Source: Candidatus Krumholzibacteriia bacterium (GTDB lineage: Bacteria; Krumholzibacteriota; Krumholzibacteriia; LZORAL124-64-63). Taken from it: 8,621 nucleotides of DNA. A program made the translations under genes and the position numbers. The notes below the pieces were generated by a model. That model did not search any database and was not told the DNA's origin. It was given only the letters and a program-made list of their open reading frames with translations. Of the stretch, positions 1 through 5,277 are shown in pieces. The stretch lies in assembly GCA_029935695.1 (NCBI GenBank), contig JAOZJV010000122.1, forward strand, positions 1 through 8,621, read 5' to 3'. The number at the start of each line of letters is the position of its first letter. The stretch's first letter is position 1.

Positions 1-200
1 AGATGATGATTATGGTTGCTCGATGGAAAATTTTAAAAATGGCGGTAAAAAACTGTAGGGAAGGCTGTTTAAATTAATTGGTGGTGGATTACGGCCGCAC
101 CAGCACCTTGCACATTCTGACAGGATGGTCTATGGTGCCTTGGTTCTATAAATTTGTCGTTTTCAACTGAATTAAATGTGGTTTCCACAAGGAGATTGGG
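1..200. other. Upstream non-coding region of the TonB operon
   Basis: No convincing complete gene lies here. On the + strand one frame is open from the window edge and ends at a TAG at 56-58 (about 18 codons). It could be the tail of a gene that begins outside the window, but nothing in it is recognisable. A 24-codon ATG frame from base 3 has no ribosome binding site. The rest is AT-richer than the genes that follow and holds the candidate promoter at 108-136. The ribosome binding site AAGGAG for the first operon gene is at 189-194. Confidence 0.5.
108..136 (+). promoter_or_regulatory. Candidate sigma-70-type promoter for the six-gene operon
   Basis: TTGCAC at 108-113 and TATGGT at 131-136 are separated by exactly 17 bases, each matching the -35 and -10 consensus at four of six positions. 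Transcription would start near base 143, leaving a leader of about 58 bases before the ATG at 201. A second possible -10, TATAAA at 147-152, has no good -35 at proper spacing. The call rests on motif matching only. Confidence 0.35.
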
Positions 201-992
201 ATGAATTCCAGCCCAGCAGTAAAACAGTTTCCAACCCTGGCCCTGACGGTGATTTGCCTGGTACTGGCCACCGCGTCCAGCTCACTGGCCGGTGATCTGG
301 ACCAGGTTCTCCTGGCCGGCGCCGACCGTGTGGAGCTGGCCCAGGCCTCCCAGCAAAAAATCGATGACGTTGTGAGCCAGACTAACGGTCTCGAGTCCGA
401 ATACAAGCAAGTCATGAAACAGATTGACGGGCTCACGGTCTACAACGACTACATTCAGCGGCAAATCACCAGCCAGGAAAAGGAATTGGCCCAACTGCGA
501 GTTTCCCTGGATCAGGTGGGCATTGTCGAACGACAGATCATGCCCCTGATGATCCGCATGCTCGACGGGCTGGAGCAATTCATCAAACTGGACCAGCCCT
601 TTCTGCTGGAAGAGCGACTGGGCCGGGTCAACCGTTTGCGCGGTCTCATGGAACGGGCCGACATCACTTTGGCCGAGAAGTTCCGGCGCCTGACCGAGGC
701 CTTCCAAATTGAGAACGATTTTGGCCGGACCATCGAAATCTACAAAGACGCCCTGGTCCTCGATGGCGCCAACCTGGAAGTGAACATCCTGAGACTGGGC
801 CGGGTGGGGCTTTATTACCAGACCAACGACGCCAGTTCCACCGGCCGCTGGGACAGCACCAGCAACGGCTGGGCTGCCATGACCGACTCCAAGGCCCGCA
901 ACCAGGTCAGACAGGGCATCCGCATTGCCCGCAAGCTGGTGGCACCGGACCTGCTCCTGCTTGAAGTTCCGGCTCCGGAGGTGGCAAAATGA
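201..992 (+). CDS. DUF3450 family secreted coiled-coil protein, first gene of the TonB operon
   Basis: A 263-residue protein of the DUF3450 family, close to the usual family length. The ATG at 201 is preceded by AAGGAG at 189-194 with 6-base spacing. Residues 1-30 form a signal peptide with a hydrophobic core and a likely cut after SSSLA, so the mature protein should be periplasmic. Residues about 45-110 are rich in Gln, Glu and Lys in heptad-like order and look like a coiled coil. Family landmarks are DQPFLLEER at 131-139, a following Arg-rich helix with AEKFRRLTEAFQIEN, RVGLYYQT at 201-208, and a C-terminal LLLLEVPAPE. Members are typically encoded immediately before TtpC-type ExbB proteins in TonB2-like clusters, as here, where the stop overlaps the next start (ATGA). 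The role is not established; I infer a periplasmic accessory that pairs with the periplasmic part of the TtpC-like protein. Confidence 0.9.
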   Translation: MNSSPAVKQFPTLALTVICLVLATASSSLAGDLDQVLLAGADRVELAQASQQKIDDVVSQTNGLESEYKQVMKQIDGLTVYNDYIQRQITSQEKELAQLRVSLDQVGIVERQIMPLMIRMLDGLEQFIKLDQPFLLEERLGRVNRLRGLMERADITLAEKFRRLTEAFQIENDFGRTIEIYKDALVLDGANLEVNILRLGRVGLYYQTNDASSTGRWDSTSNGWAAMTDSKARNQVRQGIRIARKLVAPDLLLLEVPAPEVAK

Positions 993-2350
993 TGAAGCGC
1001 TTCCTCTTTACTCTGCTCATGGTTTTGCTGGTCTTGCCTGCACTGAGCCAGGAACAATCTCCTGCCGAAAATCTCGATGAATTGTTGAAAATGGTGGAAG
1101 ACGGACGCACCACCGATCAGAATTTGCACCGTCAGCGCGAAGCTGAATTCCGGGCTGCCCGGGACCAGCAAAAGCAAATGCTGGCCGACGCCAAACGCCA
1201 ACTGCGCGAGGCTGAAAAAAACAGTGAAAAGATGGAGACCACCTACAACTCCAACGATCTGCTCATTGTGGATGTCACCGAACAGCTGGACCGGCGTCTG
1301 GGCTCCATGAAAGAATTGTTCGGCGTGCTCCAACAGGTCACCGGAGACACCAAAGGCATGCTGGACAACTCCCTGACCAGCGCTCAGTTTCCCCGTCGGG
1401 GCGACTTCCTGCTGGAACTCAACGGCAAGCTGGCTTCCAACTCGGCCCTGCCCACCATTGAAGAAATCGAGAAACTCTGGTTCCTGCTCCAGCAGGAAAT
1501 GACCGAAACCGGCAAGGTCGTCAAATTCCCTGCCAAGATCATCGCCGCCGATGGCAAAGAAGTCCTTGAAGACGTGGTCAGAGTGGGCGGATTCAACATC
1601 GTCTCCGCAGCCGGTTATCTGCAATTCACTCCCGAGACCGGGAACCTGTCCGAATTGGGTCGCCAGCCCCAGGGCCGCTTCACCAACACCGCCGCAGCTT
1701 TGCTGAACGCAAAATCAGGCAGCGTGGTTTTTGGTGTGGATCCCACCCGCGGCCAAATCCTGGCCACCTATCTGGACCGTCCCAGCCTGGGCGAACGTGT
1801 GGCCCAGGGCGGGTTGGTTGGCTATGTGATCATCGGCCTGGGTATCATCGGATTGTTGCTGTCTCTGGAACGGCTGATCAGCCTCAGCATCATCAGCAGC
1901 AAAGTCTCCTCCCAGCTCAAAAACGATACCCCCAACTCGAACAATCCGCTGGGTCGTGTTTTGCTCGTGGCTGAAGAGCAGGACACCAGCGACATCGAAA
2001 CCCTGGAGCTCAAACTGGGCGAGGCCATGTTCCGGGAAATTCCCAAGCTCACCCGGTCGCTGATGTTCATCAAAATCATCAGTGTGGTGGCTCCGCTGCT
2101 GGGGCTGCTGGGAACCGTCACTGGTATGATCGTCACCTTCCAGGCCATCACCCTGTTCGGCACCGGTGATCCCAAACTCATGGCCGGCGGTATTTCCCAG
2201 GCACTGGTCACCACCGTGCTGGGGCTGACGGTGGCTATCCCCGTGGTGCTGCTGCACACTCTGGTTGCAGGGCGCAGCAAAGGAATTCTGCATGTGTTGC
2301 AAGAGCAGAGTGCAGGCATCGTGGCCACGCGCTCGGGTCAGGGGAGTTAA
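989..2350 (+). CDS. ttpC: TtpC-like MotA/TolQ/ExbB proton channel protein with large periplasmic N-terminal domain
   Basis: A 453-residue protein, about twice the length of classical ExbB. Residues 1-20 form a signal peptide ending LPALS. Residues about 40-85 are a charged Gln/Glu/Lys/Arg-rich coiled-coil stretch. Residues about 90-265 form a soluble, presumably periplasmic domain. Three membrane segments follow at about 274-294, 361-385 and 404-428. The MotA/TolQ/ExbB core includes PLLGLLGTVTGMI (T376, T378) and ALVTTVLGLTVAIP (T408, T409), threonines in positions like those lining the ExbB pore. In Vibrio, TtpC is a fourth component required by the TonB2 complex, and this length, domain order and operon position match it. 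The start ATG overlaps the DUF3450 stop by 4 bases and has GGAGG at 977-981. A second ATG directly follows at 992 and is a possible alternative start. The symbol is given by family resemblance; the exact partner stoichiometry is unknown. Confidence 0.88.
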   Translation: MMKRFLFTLLMVLLVLPALSQEQSPAENLDELLKMVEDGRTTDQNLHRQREAEFRAARDQQKQMLADAKRQLREAEKNSEKMETTYNSNDLLIVDVTEQLDRRLGSMKELFGVLQQVTGDTKGMLDNSLTSAQFPRRGDFLLELNGKLASNSALPTIEEIEKLWFLLQQEMTETGKVVKFPAKIIAADGKEVLEDVVRVGGFNIVSAAGYLQFTPETGNLSELGRQPQGRFTNTAAALLNAKSGSVVFGVDPTRGQILATYLDRPSLGERVAQGGLVGYVIIGLGIIGLLLSLERLISLSIISSKVSSQLKNDTPNSNNPLGRVLLVAEEQDTSDIETLELKLGEAMFREIPKLTRSLMFIKIISVVAPLLGLLGTVTGMIVTFQAITLFGTGDPKLMAGGISQALVTTVLGLTVAIPVVLLHTLVAGRSKGILHVLQEQSAGIVATRSGQGS

Positions 2351-2353
2351 GCA

Positions 2354-2878
2354 ATGCAAGGGCTTTTTGACGCCTACATTGCCATACGAGATTTCATGGA
2401 GCTGGGTGGCCCCGTGCTCAATGTCATTGCCCTGATCATCTTCTGGATGTGGATTCTAATCTTTGAGCGCATCATCTTTTTCCGCACGCAACTGCGGAAG
2501 CTGGTGGCATCTGAAAGTCTGGTCTGGCAGAAGCGCACTGAGCGTAAATCCTGGCACGCAAGACAGGTGCGCGCGGCCATGGTCTCGCGCCTGACGGTCT
2601 CGGCCAATGGATCCATCCCCATGATCAAGACCCTGGTGGCTCTGTGCCCCCTGCTGGGACTGGTGGGCACCGTCACTGGAATGATTGATGTTTTCGATGT
2701 GCTGTCATTCTCAGGCACAGGCAATGCCCGATCCATGGCCGCCGGAGTTTCCAAAGCAACCATCCCCACGATGGCCGGCATGGTGGGAGCCCTGTCGGGA
2801 GTGTTCGCCGCAGCGCTGCTGTCGAGAACCGCCGACCGCGCCATTAAAAAACTGGACGATATTTTCATCACCGACTGA
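2354..2878 (+). CDS. exbB: ExbB-type proton channel subunit, short TonB2-system form
   Basis: A 174-residue inner-membrane protein of the MotA/TolQ/ExbB family, the usual length for the short ExbB of TonB2 systems. An N-terminal helix ending ELGGPV leads into a first membrane segment at about 20-43. A cytoplasmic stretch rich in Arg and Lys (44-88) follows, then membrane segments at about 92-114 and 132-157. Conserved motifs are PLLGLVGTVTGMI (T106, T108) and GVSKATIPTMAGMVGALSGV (T136, T139). With ExbD and TonB it should convert proton flow into motion that drives outer-membrane receptors. GGGGAG at 2341-2346, inside the end of the upstream gene, is a good ribosome binding site 7 bases before the ATG, only 3 bases after the upstream stop. 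It is a paralogue of the upstream TtpC-like protein, so two ExbB-family proteins sit side by side. Confidence 0.95.
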   Translation: MQGLFDAYIAIRDFMELGGPVLNVIALIIFWMWILIFERIIFFRTQLRKLVASESLVWQKRTERKSWHARQVRAAMVSRLTVSANGSIPMIKTLVALCPLLGLVGTVTGMIDVFDVLSFSGTGNARSMAAGVSKATIPTMAGMVGALSGVFAAALLSRTADRAIKKLDDIFITD

Positions 2879-2890
2879 TGAGGAAAGCTT

Positions 2891-3307
2891 ATGCGAAATA
2901 GATTCATGGCCATACAGCAGGAAGAGGAAGAGGCGGAAATCAACATCACTCCCATGTTGGATGTGGTGTTCATTATGCTGATCTTTTTCATCGTCACCGC
3001 TTCCTTTGTGAAGGAATCGGGCATCGATGTGAACAAGCCCCAGGGCCAGACCGCCCAGGCCAAGGAAAAGGCCAACATCCTCATTGCCATTGATGCCGAG
3101 GGGTCCATTTGGATTGACCGGCGCATTGTGGATCCCAGGGCGGTGCGGGCCAACATTGAACGTCTTCATGCTGAAAATCCCCAGGGCACCGTGGTCATCC
3201 AGGCCGACGAAGATTCCCGCACCGGAATTCTGGTCCAGGTGATGGACGCAGCCCGTATGGCCGGTGTGTATGACGTGGCTATTGCCGCGGATCCGGGTGG
3301 ATCGTGA
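2891..3307 (+). CDS. exbD: ExbD/TolR family biopolymer transport protein
   Basis: A 138-residue protein with the standard ExbD layout. It has a short acidic cytoplasmic N-terminus (EEEEAEI at 11-17), the signature INITPMLDVVFIMLIFFIV at 17-35, one membrane helix at about 23-42, and a periplasmic domain to the end. Asp24 in the helix matches the essential proton-carrying aspartate of ExbD (Asp25 in E. coli). The periplasmic domain carries the typical GTVVIQADEDSRTGILVQVMD segment in two parts around residues 99-118. It should work with the ExbB proteins encoded just upstream as the stator of the TonB complex. TGAGGA at 2879-2884 is the ribosome binding site, 6 bases before the ATG. The gap to the upstream stop is 12 bases, the longest in the operon. 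Confidence 0.95.
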   Translation: MRNRFMAIQQEEEEAEINITPMLDVVFIMLIFFIVTASFVKESGIDVNKPQGQTAQAKEKANILIAIDAEGSIWIDRRIVDPRAVRANIERLHAENPQGTVVIQADEDSRTGILVQVMDAARMAGVYDVAIAADPGGS

Positions 3308-3317
3308 GGGAAATGAG

Positions 3318-3929
3318 ATGGTAGTACGATACGCAACAGCCATTGCTCTGGGCTTTGTGGCCACTCTCGTGGTGTTGTTCACCATGCAGATCCTTATTGC
3401 CCAGCCCCAGTCCAAGCTGGACGAATCCGGCACTCGTCACTTTGTGGACTTTGTCAGGGTTCAGCGTCAGGAAACACTGCAGCGCAAGGAACGGCGCCGG
3501 GAAAAACCGGTGACTCCGGACAGCCCTCCCCCCCAGGCCATCCAACCCCGCATGGATGCCATGGATGAAGCCCAGGTGGCCGTGGCCGTGCCCACCGCAC
3601 CCATGGATATCGGTGTGGAAATGTCGGTTCAGGGTTTGGGCCTGGTGGCCAGCGACGGTGAGTATCTGCCCATCGTCAAGATTGCACCCCTTTATCCATC
3701 CTCCGCCCAGTCCCGGGGCATTGAAGGCTACTGCATTGTTGAATACACGGTGACCACCGCCGGCACCACCAGGGATCACAAAGTTGTTGAAGCGGAGCCA
3801 TCGGGCATCTTCAACAAGGTCTCCATCAATGCTTCTAAAAAATTCAAATACCGTCCCCGGGTCGTCAACGGCGAAGCCATCGAAGTGCACGGGGTGCGCA
3901 ATCTATTCCGCTACGAACTGGAGCGCTGA
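3318..3929 (+). CDS. tonB: TonB2-like energy transducer protein
   Basis: A 203-residue TonB. The reading frame stays open further upstream, overlapping exbD, but the ATG at 3318 is chosen because GAGGG at 3306-3310 sits 7 bases before it and the protein then starts just ahead of its membrane anchor. Residues about 5-28 are the single membrane anchor. Residues about 50-62 are very basic (QRKERRREK), followed by a short proline-rich linker at 64-78. The C-terminal TonB domain is about 115-201 and contains IAPLYPSSAQSRGIEGY at 122-138, with the Tyr-Pro pair and the usual RGIEGYCIVEYTV strand, and ends LFRYELER. It would contact the TonB box of outer-membrane receptors. The length is typical of TonB2 and shorter than E. 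coli TonB1 (239 residues), and the linker is correspondingly short. The membrane anchor has no histidine, unlike E. coli TonB (His20). Confidence 0.93.
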   Translation: MVVRYATAIALGFVATLVVLFTMQILIAQPQSKLDESGTRHFVDFVRVQRQETLQRKERRREKPVTPDSPPPQAIQPRMDAMDEAQVAVAVPTAPMDIGVEMSVQGLGLVASDGEYLPIVKIAPLYPSSAQSRGIEGYCIVEYTVTTAGTTRDHKVVEAEPSGIFNKVSINASKKFKYRPRVVNGEAIEVHGVRNLFRYELER

Positions 3930-5204
3930 TTGAGTATGCGATTTAACCATAGAACAGTGCTGGCAGCCCTTGTGGCAGTGCTCTGTTTCCAGCTGGCCGG
4001 CAGTGGTCTGGAAGCTTTCGCTGCCGAGGCTTCTCGTCAAAGCAAAGCCATGCGTGAAAAAGTCTATGAAAGGCTGAGCCGCGCGCAGGAAGCCACGGAG
4101 ACCGAAGATTGGCAAGAGGCTTTCGACCAGTTGGATCGCCTGAAAAAGATGAAGGACCTGGCCCCCCACGAAAAAGCCCAGATGTACACCGCTTACGGGT
4201 ACACCTATTTCGCCCAGGAACACTATGTTGAAAGTGTGGCGGCTTATGAAAAAGTGCTCCAACAGGAAGACCTGGCCGAGCCCCTGCGCCTGAGCACTCT
4301 GTACACTTTGGGCCAGTTGAACTTTCACCTGGAAAATTATGCCGCTGCCGCCGGCAATCTGGAAAGCTGGCTGGTGGTCGCTACCAACCCAGGGCCCGAA
4401 CCCTACATTCTGCTGGGGCAGGCCTACTATCAGCTGGAACGCCTGGATGAGGCCGCGGCGCCTGTCAAACGCGCCATTGCAGTGGCGCAGCAACGCAACA
4501 AGAAGGTCAAAGAAAACTGGTACGCCCTGCTGCGGGTGATCTATTTTGAAACTCAGGATTACGAAAACCTTCTGGATGTCCTGGAAATTCTGGTGCTGCA
4601 ATACCCATCCAAGGAATATTGGATTCATCTGTCGGCTGCCTTCGGAGAGATGGGCGACACCGGACGACAACTGGCCGCCTACGAAATGGCCCACTCCCTG
4701 GGCTATCTGAAGTCCAGTTCAGAAATCGTGGTTCTTTGCCAGTTGTTGCTGCAGGCTGAAGTGCCCTACCGGGCCGGAGTTTTGCTCAAGGAAGGGCTTG
4801 CCAGTGGCGCCATCGACAGCTCTGCCAGCAATTGGCGTCTGCTTTCCCAGGCCTGGATCCTGGCCCAGGAAAATGACGAGGCCATTGAAAGTCTGGGCAT
4901 GGCCGCCAAACTCTCCGACGATGGAGAGCTTTATGCGCGCATTGCCCAAACCTACGCCAACATGAATCAGTGGGAATTATCAGTGGAAGCAGCCCAGACC
5001 GCCTTGAATAAAGGCGTGAAAAGTCCTCAGGACCTGCAACTGCTGCAGGGCATGTCCTACTTTGAATTGAGTCGCTTCAAGGAATCGAAAGCTGCTTTTG
5101 CCCAGGCTCAGAAATCAGATAAAGGCCAAGCGACGGCTTCCCGTTGGTTGGCTTACGTTGAGCGCGAAGAGAAGCGGATCAAGGAACTCGGGATCAAACC
5201 CTAG
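3930..5204 (+). CDS. Secreted tetratricopeptide-repeat (TPR) protein of the TonB operon
   Basis: A 424-residue protein. Residues about 1-32 form a signal peptide (hydrophobic core VLAALVAVLCFQLAG, cut near AFA/A), so it is expected in the periplasm. There is no lipobox at the likely cut site. The rest is helical TPR-type repeats. Clear units are near 83-110 (AYGYTYFAQEHYVESVAAYEK), 123-150, 159-186 (LLGQAYYQLERLDEAAAPV), 303-328, 337-360 and 371-396. TPR proteins are usual last genes of TtpC-type TonB clusters and are thought to help assemble or dock the complex; the function here is inferred. The start is ambiguous. TTG at 3930 directly follows the TonB stop and lies 6 bases after GGAG at 3920-3923, whereas ATG at 3936 has 12-base spacing. 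The difference is only two residues. A strong terminator follows the stop by 18 bases. Confidence 0.88.
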   Translation: MSMRFNHRTVLAALVAVLCFQLAGSGLEAFAAEASRQSKAMREKVYERLSRAQEATETEDWQEAFDQLDRLKKMKDLAPHEKAQMYTAYGYTYFAQEHYVESVAAYEKVLQQEDLAEPLRLSTLYTLGQLNFHLENYAAAAGNLESWLVVATNPGPEPYILLGQAYYQLERLDEAAAPVKRAIAVAQQRNKKVKENWYALLRVIYFETQDYENLLDVLEILVLQYPSKEYWIHLSAAFGEMGDTGRQLAAYEMAHSLGYLKSSSEIVVLCQLLLQAEVPYRAGVLLKEGLASGAIDSSASNWRLLSQAWILAQENDEAIESLGMAAKLSDDGELYARIAQTYANMNQWELSVEAAQTALNKGVKSPQDLQLLQGMSYFELSRFKESKAAFAQAQKSDKGQATASRWLAYVEREEKRIKELGIKP

Positions 5205-5222
5205 GCAGATCTTCCAGAACAG

Positions 5223-5262
5223 AAAAAGGCCCGCGATTCATAACGAATCGCGGGCCTTTTTT
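5223..5262. terminator. Bidirectional rho-independent terminator between convergent genes
   Basis: A perfect 17-bp inverted repeat (5223-5239 pairing with 5245-5261) with a 5-base loop, ATAAC. The GC-rich core GGCCCGCG is flanked by an A run on the left and a T run on the right, so it gives a hairpin plus U tract on either strand. It lies 18 bases after the TPR gene stop and 15 bases after the receptor gene stop, and should end both transcripts. Confidence 0.93.
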
Positions 5263-5277
5263 GTAGCGGCTTCTGAA

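Noticed and set aside
2..20. Possible Fur box near the left edge (GATGATGATTATGG and following bases)
   Set aside because: It matches 12 of 19 positions of the classical Fur consensus, but the matches come mainly from GAT triplets, the right half is poor, and it lies about 90 bases upstream of the candidate -35. A genome-wide Fur matrix scan would settle it.
815..1624. Long - strand open frame of 269 codons opposite the DUF3450 and TtpC-like genes
   Set aside because: It is antisense to two well-supported genes, rich in His, Gln and Gly as reverse-frame shadows are, and has no family resemblance.
3264..3317. Longer TonB start overlapping the end of exbD
   Set aside because: It would add 18 residues with charged sequence before the membrane anchor and lacks a ribosome binding site. 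The ATG at 3318 has GAGGG at ideal spacing.
2374..3433. Several - strand open frames of 240-260 codons opposite exbB and exbD
   Set aside because: The + strand proteins have unmistakable ExbB and ExbD signatures; the reverse frames show no domain and no translation signals.
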